From contig CAJTOK010000006.1 of NCBI GenBank assembly GCA_910577825.1, positions 1-64,000 of the forward strand: a stretch of DNA of 64,000 nucleotides, given 5' to 3'. The notes under the pieces were generated by a model. That model was not told the origin of the DNA. It searched no databases and saw nothing but the letters and a program-made list of their open reading frames with translations. The position numbers were made by a program, and so were the translations under genes. Shown piece by piece: positions 49,884 to 58,234 of this stretch (positions are counted from its first letter, which is position 1; each line of letters opens with the position of its first letter). Origin of the DNA: an uncultured Lachnospiraceae bacterium (GTDB lineage: Bacteria; Bacillota; Clostridia; Lachnospirales; Lachnospiraceae).

Positions 49884-52250
49884 ATGAAAAGATTAGGCTT
49901 TTTATGCCTTATGCTTTTACTATGCACTGGATTTACCTGGAATAAAGCAGAAGCTGCCAATGTTTCAAAGACAAAATTAAAACAGACTGAAAGCACTATT
50001 TTTGTTAATGAAAAATATACTATACCATTAACTGGAAAGCTAAAGAAAGCAACTTATGTATTTACTTCCAACAGGACCAAAATTGCAAAAGTAAATTCAA
50101 AAGGTGTAATTACTGGCATTAACAGTGGTACTGCATCAATAAAAGTAAGGTATAAGTATAAAGGTGACTTTTATTCAGTTGGAACATTTAAGGTAACAAT
50201 TAACAAATCTTCATTAAATACAAAATATGTATCTATGGATATGCTTACCGGGGATAAACTAGAACCTTCTTCTTACCTTGACGGCGTAAACCCTAATGCT
50301 TCATATATTATTACAAGTTCTGTGTCCGCTGTAGCAAAGGGTGGGTCTGATGGTGTAATTGTAGCTACAAAAGCAGGCAGGACTTCAGTATCAATACATG
50401 AAGTATTCAATAACAGAAGCAGGACTGTTGGTTCTATTGCATTATCTGTAAGAGGTGCATCATTTAGAAGCGATAATATAAAAATGGCATATAATTCAAG
50501 CATAAACAATACTGATTTACTTGATGATATGGATTCTGGCTCAACATATGTATTTACTTCAAATAATACAAACCTTGTAACTACTTCATCCACAAGAATT
50601 TCATCAACATCAGTGAAAACAGCAACGGCATTAAGGAAGGGTGTCCAGACATGCCAGATTACTGTTAAGGAAACAATGCCAGATAAAGTAACACATACCA
50701 TAGGTTCACTTACAGTTAATGTAACAGATGAAACATTTATTTCATTCCTTAATAAAGATGTTTTAATAGGATTTGGCGAAGTAATTACTGTTGGCAATAC
50801 TGGCATTGTAATCCAGAATAAAGTTGCAGGTGCACAATACAGGCTTACCCCTAAAGATGCTTCTGTACTTAAGGCACAGGAAGTTAAAAACCGTTCAACA
50901 GACCTTGAAGCAATAGGATATGGCATGACACCTGTTTCTATTGAAGAAATAAGGGGCAGTAAAACAAGGACACTGGAAGACACTGTAGATGTAACAGTCA
51001 GCCAGGCATACATTCTTAAAGATTTAGCTGACAATGGCCTTACACTGCAGGCTGGTAATGGACAGTTTAACAGATATCCATTTGAATGCAGGAATTTAAA
51101 GGCAGTCTATGACTACTCATCTGCCGACCAGAATATATGTGGTGTAGGTTCTGCTGGTATGAACAAAAACCAGGATTACCTTGTAATAAACGCTAAAAAA
51201 GCGGGTACTACAGAAATATCAGTTTACGAAACAATGACTGATATAAATTCCAAGACGCAGGCTGTTAAAAGGTCAAGAAAGAAAATAGGTTCATTTAATG
51301 TAACAGTAGAACCATCCTATGGACCAGGTTATACACCATTGCCAGGTACATCAGGCACTCCTGGGCCAGGTTCATCAGTTACACCAGGACCAGGCACTTC
51401 AAATACACCAGGACCAGGCACTTCAAATACGCCTGCACCTTCATCAAGGCCTACAAGCAACCCAGGCGGTGATATAAGCCTTGAACAGTACCTTGATGAC
51501 CCTGTTGGATGCAATATTGTAAGAAGCATAAAACTTGAACATAATGGCAAGACATACTATGGATATCCAAGTGATTCAGGACTTGAATGTTTATTCGGCG
51601 ATGATGACGGATTCAGTGATTACATTGATTATGGTACAGAATTTGAAAACATAACCATGGATGAATTTACAATTACACTTGCAAATTCAGGCTATGAATT
51701 AGTAAGCGTAGAATCATATGGAGGAACAGAATGGTCATTAGGAATCAGGCTGACTGATGAAGACCAGACCATTAAAGAAGTCCCTGTATACCTTAATGCA
51801 GCAGAGTTTAATACCAGTTCAATACTTTCAGATATTACTGTAAAACTTGGCAAAGCAACAAGGCATATACCAGACAGCCCTTATCCAGCAAAATCATCCC
51901 TGAATGAAGACGAGGATTACCAGTTTGAGGATGATAATAAAGAGTTTAAGGCATACTTTACTCCAAGGGAATTTTTAAATGCCGGCTCATATGAATACTA
52001 TGACCTGCTTTACCCTGATGCTGACCCTGACGAACCAGGTTATCCAGATGATGATAAACTTGCTACAACACTTTCTGAACTTACTAATGTAAGCTGTTCT
52101 TATACAGAATCTGGAGGAAATGTAGCAGTAAAGAGCATTACACGTGCTGAAACAGATGATAATTACTACTGGTCATTTGAAGTTGAATTTGAGGATGGTA
52201 CAGCTGAAGAATTTTCTGTTTCAATCGAAGTAGATGACGAAGACTATTAA
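49884..52250 (+). CDS. Secreted protein with Big_2-type repeats and a Pro-Gly-Thr linker
   Basis: A 788-residue secreted protein. Signal peptide MKRLGFLCLMLLLCTGFTWNKAEA, cleavage after AEA. Four or so bacterial Ig-like units follow (to about residue 475), the first with the Big_2 pattern YVFTSNRTKIAKVNSKGVITGINSGTASIKV. A flexible linker of PG(T/S)S repeats spans about residues 485-530. The last 250 residues are very acidic with repeated Asp/Glu loops and no known domain. No cell-wall anchor is seen. It follows the J-domain gene by 35 bases and may share its transcript. Confidence 0.75.
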   Translation: MKRLGFLCLMLLLCTGFTWNKAEAANVSKTKLKQTESTIFVNEKYTIPLTGKLKKATYVFTSNRTKIAKVNSKGVITGINSGTASIKVRYKYKGDFYSVGTFKVTINKSSLNTKYVSMDMLTGDKLEPSSYLDGVNPNASYIITSSVSAVAKGGSDGVIVATKAGRTSVSIHEVFNNRSRTVGSIALSVRGASFRSDNIKMAYNSSINNTDLLDDMDSGSTYVFTSNNTNLVTTSSTRISSTSVKTATALRKGVQTCQITVKETMPDKVTHTIGSLTVNVTDETFISFLNKDVLIGFGEVITVGNTGIVIQNKVAGAQYRLTPKDASVLKAQEVKNRSTDLEAIGYGMTPVSIEEIRGSKTRTLEDTVDVTVSQAYILKDLADNGLTLQAGNGQFNRYPFECRNLKAVYDYSSADQNICGVGSAGMNKNQDYLVINAKKAGTTEISVYETMTDINSKTQAVKRSRKKIGSFNVTVEPSYGPGYTPLPGTSGTPGPGSSVTPGPGTSNTPGPGTSNTPAPSSRPTSNPGGDISLEQYLDDPVGCNIVRSIKLEHNGKTYYGYPSDSGLECLFGDDDGFSDYIDYGTEFENITMDEFTITLANSGYELVSVESYGGTEWSLGIRLTDEDQTIKEVPVYLNAAEFNTSSILSDITVKLGKATRHIPDSPYPAKSSLNEDEDYQFEDDNKEFKAYFTPREFLNAGSYEYYDLLYPDADPDEPGYPDDDKLATTLSELTNVSCSYTESGGNVAVKSITRAETDDNYYWSFEVEFEDGTAEEFSVSIEVDDEDY
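51383..51430. repeat. 24-bp tandem repeat, two copies, in the linker
   Basis: Two exact 24-base units (51383-51406 and 51407-51430), each encoding eight residues of the Pro-Gly-Pro-Gly-Thr-Ser-Asn-Thr linker. Such repeats can change copy number by slippage. Confidence 0.85.
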
Positions 52251-52268
52251 TTTTTATGGAGAACCCAG

Positions 52269-52919
52269 ATGGACAATGTAAAAGGACACTTCATTGTTTT
52301 TGAAGGGATAGACGGGAGCGGCAAAACCACCCAGATAAACCTTCTAAAAAGGCGTATTGAAGAAAACCACTTTATATGCCATACAACTAAGGAGCCAACC
52401 GGCAGGCCGGTTGGCTGCCTGTTAAGGCAGTGTCTTGCTGGCAGGGTAAAGACAGATGAATTAACTCTGGCTGCCCTGTTTGCAGCAGACAGGCTTGACC
52501 ATATATTAAATGATGATGACGGGCTTCTTAAAAAATTAGAAGAAGGCATATCTGTTATATCTGACAGATATATCCTTTCTACATATGCTTACCAGAGTGT
52601 AAGAGTACCATTTGACTGGGTTAAGGATTTAAATTCTATGGCAGCCGGGAAGATTCATCCTGACTGCCATATATTTATAGATACAGACCCGGATACCGCA
52701 CTGGAACGCATATCTAAAGGACGCCCTGGAACAGAACTTTTTGAAAATAAAAAACGCCTTACAGAAGTAAGAAAAAGATATTTTGAATTGTTTGAAGAGT
52801 TAAAAGATACAGAAAATATAATTATAGCTGATGGTACAAAAAGCATTGGTGGAATTTCTGATTATATATGGGAAAATATATCAGGATATTTTATAAACAC
52901 CAGGGAAGGAGAAACCTGA
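52269..52919 (+). CDS. tmk: Thymidylate kinase
   Basis: A 216-residue dTMP kinase: P-loop FEGIDGSGKTTQ, the DR(Y) motif SDRYILSTYAYQ and the LID region near KGRPGTELFENKKRL. It phosphorylates dTMP to dTDP for DNA synthesis. First gene of the conserved tmk-yaaR-holB-yaaT-trmN6-rsmI block. Confidence 0.96.
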   Translation: MDNVKGHFIVFEGIDGSGKTTQINLLKRRIEENHFICHTTKEPTGRPVGCLLRQCLAGRVKTDELTLAALFAADRLDHILNDDDGLLKKLEEGISVISDRYILSTYAYQSVRVPFDWVKDLNSMAAGKIHPDCHIFIDTDPDTALERISKGRPGTELFENKKRLTEVRKRYFELFEELKDTENIIIADGTKSIGGISDYIWENISGYFINTREGET

Positions 52920-52920
52920 T

Positions 52921-53361
52921 TTGGATTTAAAAGTTACACCTATGCAGCTTCTGCAGCAAGCTGGACAAAAACCGCAAATAACTGAAAGTGATACTTCTTT
53001 CCGTTATACACTTCTTAATACATTAGAAGAAAATGAATTAAAAGCCGGCCTTGCCACCATGATGGAAGATATAACACAACAGGGATATAAACTCGGCAAA
53101 CGCATGGATGTAAGGGATATGAAGCTTTACCGTAAATTAATTAAAGAATTTATAAATGAAATAGCCGGCCATTCACATAAATTCAGCCGTGAAAATTTTC
53201 TTGACAAAAAAGGCCGCCACAGGGTTTATGGTATAGTAAAACAAGTAAATGAAACACTGGATGAATTAGCAGCAGAGCTATTAAAAGATGAAAAAGACCA
53301 TATCGCCATATTAAATAAAATTGATGAAATAAGAGGGCTGCTCCTTGATATTTTCACCTGA
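52921..53361 (+). CDS. yaaR: YaaR family protein (DUF327)
   Basis: A 146-residue helical protein of the YaaR family, recognised by LKAGLATMMEDITQQGYKLGKRMDVRDMKLYRKLIKEFINEI and by its place between tmk and holB. It starts with TTG at 52921, one base after the tmk stop, with AAGGAG 9 bases upstream. The biochemical role of this widely conserved Bacillota protein is not established. Confidence 0.88.
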   Translation: MDLKVTPMQLLQQAGQKPQITESDTSFRYTLLNTLEENELKAGLATMMEDITQQGYKLGKRMDVRDMKLYRKLIKEFINEIAGHSHKFSRENFLDKKGRHRVYGIVKQVNETLDELAAELLKDEKDHIAILNKIDEIRGLLLDIFT

Positions 53362-53376
53362 CGGGAGGGGATTACT

Positions 53377-54366
53377 ATGGCTAATTTTAAAGATATTATA
53401 GGACAACAACAGATTAAAAACCACTTACAAATTGCAATAAAGCAGAATACTATATCACACGCTTATATATTATGCGGTGAAAAAGGTTCTGGAAAACGGA
53501 CTGTATCTGATGCTATTGCACAGACAATACAATGTGAAAACCGGGCTGGTGGCATAGATTCATGTGAAATCTGTAAATCATGTATGCAGGCAAAATCACA
53601 TAACCATCCCGATATAAAATATATAACACATGAAAAAGCAAGCATAAGTGTTGACGATATACGTGAACAGCTTAATAATGATATATCTATTAAACCATAC
53701 AGCAGCCAGTATAAAGTATATATTATACCTGATTCTAATAAAATGACAGAGCAGGCACAGAATGCTCTGCTCAAAACTATTGAAGAACCTCCTTCATATG
53801 CAGTAATAATCCTTATTACTGACAATATATCAGGAATCCTTCCTACAATACAATCAAGATGTGTTACACTAAATCTAAAACCACTTAGTAATAATGAAAT
53901 TGCAGGATACCTGACAGCACATTTAAAACTTGAACCTGAACGTGCACAGATTGCAGCAGGTTTCTGCCAGGGAAATATGGGCAAGGCAATCCGTTTTGCA
54001 TCATCTGAAGATTTCCAGGAAATGAAGGATGAAATACTTTCATTGTTAAAATCTGTAGACAAAATGAGTGTAACAGAAATTGTAAATTCAATAAAAAATT
54101 TTTCTAAAAACAAGCATAATATAAATGACTATCTCGATTTAATGCTTCTATGGTACAGAGATGTACTTATGTTTAAAGTAACAAAAGATACAAACCTTCT
54201 TTTATACCAGGGAGAATATAAAGCAATATCAAAACAGGCAAGCATACGTGGATATGAAGATATTGAGAAAATAATAAAAGCCATTGATAAAGCCAAAATA
54301 CGTCTTGATGCCAATGTTAATTTTGAAATCGTCCTGGAATTAATGGTACTGGCTTTAAAAGAATAA
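53377..54366 (+). CDS. holB: DNA polymerase III delta' subunit
   Basis: A 329-residue clamp-loader subunit. The AAA domain has the P-loop CGEKGSGKRT (residues 33-42), a zinc-type cysteine group (CENRAGGIDSCEICKSC) and the SRC motif (IQSRCVTLNL). It helps load the sliding clamp onto DNA. A C-terminal collar domain follows. Confidence 0.93.
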   Translation: MANFKDIIGQQQIKNHLQIAIKQNTISHAYILCGEKGSGKRTVSDAIAQTIQCENRAGGIDSCEICKSCMQAKSHNHPDIKYITHEKASISVDDIREQLNNDISIKPYSSQYKVYIIPDSNKMTEQAQNALLKTIEEPPSYAVIILITDNISGILPTIQSRCVTLNLKPLSNNEIAGYLTAHLKLEPERAQIAAGFCQGNMGKAIRFASSEDFQEMKDEILSLLKSVDKMSVTEIVNSIKNFSKNKHNINDYLDLMLLWYRDVLMFKVTKDTNLLLYQGEYKAISKQASIRGYEDIEKIIKAIDKAKIRLDANVNFEIVLELMVLALKE

Positions 54367-54384
54367 ATAATAATGGAGAATAAT

Positions 54385-55512
54385 ATGATATTAATAATAG
54401 GTGTCAGATTCCGTAAATCTGGCAAAGTATATTACTTTGACCCTTCCGGTTTTTCTATAAATAAAGGAAACCATGTTATAGTTGAAACTGCACGTGGTGT
54501 TGAATATGGTACCGTTGTACTTGGCCCACGTGATATTGATAATGAAAAAGTTATACAGCCTTTAAAACCCGTAATACGTATTGCCACAGAAGAAGATGAC
54601 AATACTAATATAGAAAATATAGAAAAAGAAAAAGAAGCCTTTGATATATGTCTGGACAAGATAAAAAAACATGGGCTTAAAATGAAACTTATAGATTCTG
54701 AATACACATTTGATAAAAACAAACTGTTATTTTACTTTACAGCAGATGGAAGAATTGATTTCCGTGACCTTGTAAAAGACCTCGCCGCAATTTTCAGGAC
54801 ACGTATAGAGCTACGGCAAATCGGGGTAAGGGATGAAACAAAACTTATGGGAGGCATAGGCATATGTGGCAGGCCATTATGCTGCCACACATATCTTGCA
54901 GACTTTGCACCTGTATCTATTAAAATGGCAAAAGAACAAAACCTGTCACTTAATCCTGCCAAAATCTCAGGTGTATGTGGCAGGCTTATGTGCTGTCTTA
55001 AAAATGAAGAAGAAGCTTATGAATACCTGAACAGCACACTTCCACATATAAATGATACAGTAAAAACAATTGATGGCTACGAAGGAATTGTGCACAGCAT
55101 AAGCGTATTAAAACAAAAAGCAAAGATACTGGTTACAAAAGACAATGAAAAAGAATTACGTGAATACCATGCCAGTGAACTTACATTTGAAAGAAGAAAC
55201 AACAATCCAGATGCAGATAACATTGTAATCCCGCTTCCAGATGAAGAGCTTGATGAAGATGCCCTTAAAGAGCTCGAAGAAATGGAACAGAATGATTTAG
55301 AAGAACTTACACAACAGGAAGAAGAACAGCACAGGCACAATGAGAAGCTTGTACACCAGCAGAAAAAATACCCTAAAAAACATAAACCAGACCATCCTGG
55401 CAGTACAAGCCATAAAAAAAATTATAATATCAATAAACCAGTTAATAAAAAAAGCAGCCGTTATAATAATGGTAAAAACTATAATAACCGCCCTTATAAT
55501 GGGCAGAATTAA
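54385..55512 (+). CDS. yaaT: PSP1 domain protein YaaT
   Basis: A 375-residue PSP1-family protein: VGVRFRKSGKVYYFDP, then VETARGVEYGTVV, then the conserved cysteine region GGIGICGRPLCCHTYL and KISGVCGRLMCCLKNE. In B. subtilis, YaaT forms the Y-complex with YlbF and YmcA, which promotes RNase Y maturation of mRNAs and affects sporulation; it carries iron-sulphur clusters there. The C-terminal 110 residues are acidic and then Lys/Asn-rich and disordered, longer than usual. ATG at 54385 is used because GGAGA overlaps the ATG at 54373. Confidence 0.93.
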   Translation: MILIIGVRFRKSGKVYYFDPSGFSINKGNHVIVETARGVEYGTVVLGPRDIDNEKVIQPLKPVIRIATEEDDNTNIENIEKEKEAFDICLDKIKKHGLKMKLIDSEYTFDKNKLLFYFTADGRIDFRDLVKDLAAIFRTRIELRQIGVRDETKLMGGIGICGRPLCCHTYLADFAPVSIKMAKEQNLSLNPAKISGVCGRLMCCLKNEEEAYEYLNSTLPHINDTVKTIDGYEGIVHSISVLKQKAKILVTKDNEKELREYHASELTFERRNNNPDADNIVIPLPDEELDEDALKELEEMEQNDLEELTQQEEEQHRHNEKLVHQQKKYPKKHKPDHPGSTSHKKNYNINKPVNKKSSRYNNGKNYNNRPYNGQN

Positions 55513-55528
55513 TTATGGAGTTTATAAT

Positions 55529-56281
55529 ATGTCTGGAGGAATATCTTTTTTACAGCCGGGTGAACGGTTAGATGATTTGCAAATAAACAATTACAAAATA
55601 ATACAAAATCCACAAAAATTCTGTTTTGGAATGGATGCTGTTTTATTATCTGCCTTTGCTGTAATACGCAAAGGCTGTAATGTTTTAGACCTCGGGACAG
55701 GTACTGGCATACTTCCATTACTTCTTGCTGCCAAAACAGAAGCCGGGCACTTTGATGCACTGGAAATACAAGAAGAAATTGCCAGCATGGCAATAAGAAG
55801 TGTTAAACTGGACCATCTGGAAGATAAAATAAATATAATATGTGGTGATATATGCAAAGCTTCAGAAATATTTGGCAAAGGGGTATTTGATACAGTAACC
55901 ACAAACCCACCATATATGAATAACCACCATGGGCTTAAAAACAAAAAACTGCCAAAAGCAATCGCAAGGCACGAAATACTCTGCACCCTTGAAGATGTTA
56001 TACGTGAAAGTTCACTTGTATTAAAAGAACAAGGGAAATTATATATGGTACACAGGCCATTCCGCCTTGCAGAAATATTTTCTACATTATATAAATACAG
56101 GCTTGAACCAAAAAGAATGTGCTTTGTACACCCCTTTATAGATAAAGAACCAAATATGGTACTTATAGAAGCAGTTAAAAATGGCAATCCAATGATTAAA
56201 ATAGAACCTCCAGTTATTGTCTATGATTCACCAGGAATATATACAAAACGGGTTTTAGAAATATACGGGCCGGATATTTAA
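55529..56281 (+). CDS. trmN6: tRNA1(Val) A37 N6-methyltransferase-like protein (YabB/TrmN6)
   Basis: A 250-residue class I methyltransferase with the AdoMet motif VLDLGTGTGILPLLLA and the N6-adenine catalytic motif TNPPYMN. The front sequence LQINNYKIIQNPQKFCFGMDAVLLSAF is typical of YabB/TrmN6, and the gene order next to yaaT and rsmI agrees. The frame is open back to 55340 inside yaaT, but ATG at 55529 has GGAG 8 bases upstream and starts at the family's N-terminus. Confidence 0.92.
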   Translation: MSGGISFLQPGERLDDLQINNYKIIQNPQKFCFGMDAVLLSAFAVIRKGCNVLDLGTGTGILPLLLAAKTEAGHFDALEIQEEIASMAIRSVKLDHLEDKINIICGDICKASEIFGKGVFDTVTTNPPYMNNHHGLKNKKLPKAIARHEILCTLEDVIRESSLVLKEQGKLYMVHRPFRLAEIFSTLYKYRLEPKRMCFVHPFIDKEPNMVLIEAVKNGNPMIKIEPPVIVYDSPGIYTKRVLEIYGPDI

Positions 56282-56311
56282 CCCCATTAAACAGAAAGGT
56301 ATTGTTACGCT

Positions 56312-57151
56312 ATGCCAGGTATATTATATTTATGTGCTACACCTATTGGAAACCTTGAAGATATAACATTACGTGTACTCAGCACTTTAAAAGAAGCAGA
56401 TATTATTGCAGCAGAAGATACTAGAAATACAATAAAACTGCTTAACCATTTCAATATAAAAACACCTATGACAAGTTACCATGAATACAATAAATATGAT
56501 AAAGCAGAATATCTTGTAAATAAACTTCTGGACGGAGAAAATATTGCACTTGTAACAGATGCAGGTACACCTGGAATTTCCGACCCAGGAGAAGAAATAG
56601 TTAAAAAGGCATACCAGGCAGGAATACAGGTTACATCACTTCCAGGTGCATGTGCATGTGTTACGGCCCTCACCCTGTCAGGATTATCTACAAGGCGTTT
56701 TGCATTTGAAGCATTTCTTCCTTCTGATAAAAAAGAACGGAAAACAATATTAAATTCCCTTAAAGAAGAAACACGTACAATAATAATTTATGAAGCCCCG
56801 CACCATTTAAAAAATACCCTTAATGAACTTTACCAGGCACTTTCTGACAGAAAAATTACTATTTGCCATGAACTAACTAAATTACATGAAACAGTACATT
56901 TACACACACTTTCATCAGCTATAGAATATTATATGCAGAACCAGCCAAAAGGTGAATATGTACTGGTAATTGAAGGCTGTAAAATAAAAGAACTGGAAAC
57001 AAAGAAACAGGAAGAATACAAAAACATGGATATTACAGAACATATGGATATCTATTTATCAGAAGGCATGTCTAAAAAAGAAGCCATGAAAAAAGTTGCA
57101 TCTGACAGGGGGATACCAAAGCGTGAGGTATACAACAGCCTTTTGAAATAA
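56312..57151 (+). CDS. rsmI: 16S rRNA (cytidine1402-2'-O)-methyltransferase
   Basis: A 279-residue tetrapyrrole-methylase-fold enzyme: LYLCATPIGNLEDITLRVLSTLKEADIIAAEDTRNT, then SYHEYNK, then LVTDAGTPGISDPGE, then SLPGACACVTALTLSGL. It methylates the ribose of C1402 in the ribosomal P site together with RsmH. Intact and of normal length. Confidence 0.96.
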   Translation: MPGILYLCATPIGNLEDITLRVLSTLKEADIIAAEDTRNTIKLLNHFNIKTPMTSYHEYNKYDKAEYLVNKLLDGENIALVTDAGTPGISDPGEEIVKKAYQAGIQVTSLPGACACVTALTLSGLSTRRFAFEAFLPSDKKERKTILNSLKEETRTIIIYEAPHHLKNTLNELYQALSDRKITICHELTKLHETVHLHTLSSAIEYYMQNQPKGEYVLVIEGCKIKELETKKQEEYKNMDITEHMDIYLSEGMSKKEAMKKVASDRGIPKREVYNSLLK

Positions 57152-57234
57152 TAGCAGCTTTTTGCATAATTTATACAAAACTGGCAATAATGTTTTACAA
57201 ACATATATTACATATTTCAGGAGGATTGCCAGTT

Positions 57235-57678
57235 ATGGAACTTTTCAGGAGATACCTAATTAAAAAAAGCCTTGGAATATCTTTATGTATTTTATGCTGG
57301 GCTGCTGCTGCAATACAGTTTATATCCAGTTTAAATCCAGGCAATGCAAAAATGGTTAATGCTTTTTTAGAAACTTCTGGTATAAAAATAACAAATATAA
57401 ATAAAACTACTAATGAAATTATACTACCACAAATCCCAGTCCACCAGCCACAGGCATTAAACATAATAACTGGCTGGCTTAAAAACTATGACAAAAATAT
57501 TACTCTTGTTTCATGCAATAATGCAGGTAACTATTATGATTATTATTTTTACAGTCCCCTGCTAAGTAAAAACTGCAGAATAAAACCATTATTCCAAGGC
57601 TCAAATATCCATATAGCAGTTACAAACACCCCTGTCCATATCTATATGGGAATACCATATATAGATTATGATTTTTAA
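57235..57678 (+). CDS. Membrane-anchored protein of unknown function
   Basis: A 147-residue protein with a basic start and one N-terminal hydrophobic helix (about residues 12-30), then an outer domain of about 115 residues with IILPQIPVHQPQALNIITGWLKNYDKNITLVSCNN and a Tyr-rich stretch. No family recognised. ATG at 57235 follows AGGAGG by 10 bases; the longer frame from 57190 lacks a site. Convergent with the next gene, with only 2 bases between the two stops. Confidence 0.55.
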   Translation: MELFRRYLIKKSLGISLCILCWAAAAIQFISSLNPGNAKMVNAFLETSGIKITNINKTTNEIILPQIPVHQPQALNIITGWLKNYDKNITLVSCNNAGNYYDYYFYSPLLSKNCRIKPLFQGSNIHIAVTNTPVHIYMGIPYIDYDF

Positions 57679-57680
57679 TA

Positions 57681-58052
57681 TTACTTTGAAAACATCCTGT
57701 CTTTATGGCACATTCTTCGGTTTCTCCTGTAACCCATTTCATTACACAACATAACCTGCACAAGTGCAACAAACCATTTTTTACTATCTTCCTCACAACA
57801 TTTTTTGCAATTACCTTCCATGCACATTTTCTTTACAATCTTTTCAACTGTAACCTTATCAGGACATTCATCAAACATCATGCTTCCATCATATTCCATT
57901 TTATCGCAAATTTCCTCAATCTCCATTTGTATATCTTTAATTTCTGGCGGATATAAATATTTACTGTCAAGCATTTTTTCTTCTTTTCCTACTTCTGTTA
58001 ATTCTAATGGAAATGTCATCATATTGCCACCGGAATATTTATTATACTCCAT
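57681..58052 (-). CDS. Small cysteine-rich protein of unknown function
   Basis: A 123-residue acidic protein. Two helical stretches surround a cysteine cluster, MCMEGNCKKCCEED, with further Cys in EICDKM, DECPD, MLCNEM and RRMCHK. This spacing could bind a metal. ATG at 58052 has GAGG 6 bases upstream; an ATG at 58064 overlaps that site. No signal peptide, so cytosolic. No family recognised. Confidence 0.55.
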   Translation of the reverse strand: MEYNKYSGGNMMTFPLELTEVGKEEKMLDSKYLYPPEIKDIQMEIEEICDKMEYDGSMMFDECPDKVTVEKIVKKMCMEGNCKKCCEEDSKKWFVALVQVMLCNEMGYRRNRRMCHKDRMFSK

Positions 58053-58234
58053 AAATAACCTCATTTCTGTATATACATATAATAAATTTATACTATTATA
58101 TGCAAAATATAAACCAGTGTGCTAAAAATTTCAAAAACATTAAATATTTTTCATATACATTAAAACTGTTGTTTTTTTTGACTAAAAACATTATACTATA
58201 CATATTATACAAACTACTAAAATGGAGGATTCAA

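Noticed and set aside
55340..55528. N-terminal extension of the TrmN6-like protein overlapping yaaT
   Set aside because: The extension is the out-of-frame shadow of the yaaT tail; the real start at 55529 has its own GGAG.
58100..58234. N-terminal extension of the C39-like protein
   Set aside because: No ribosome site; GTG at 58235 has GGAGG at 6 bases and begins a normal membrane anchor.
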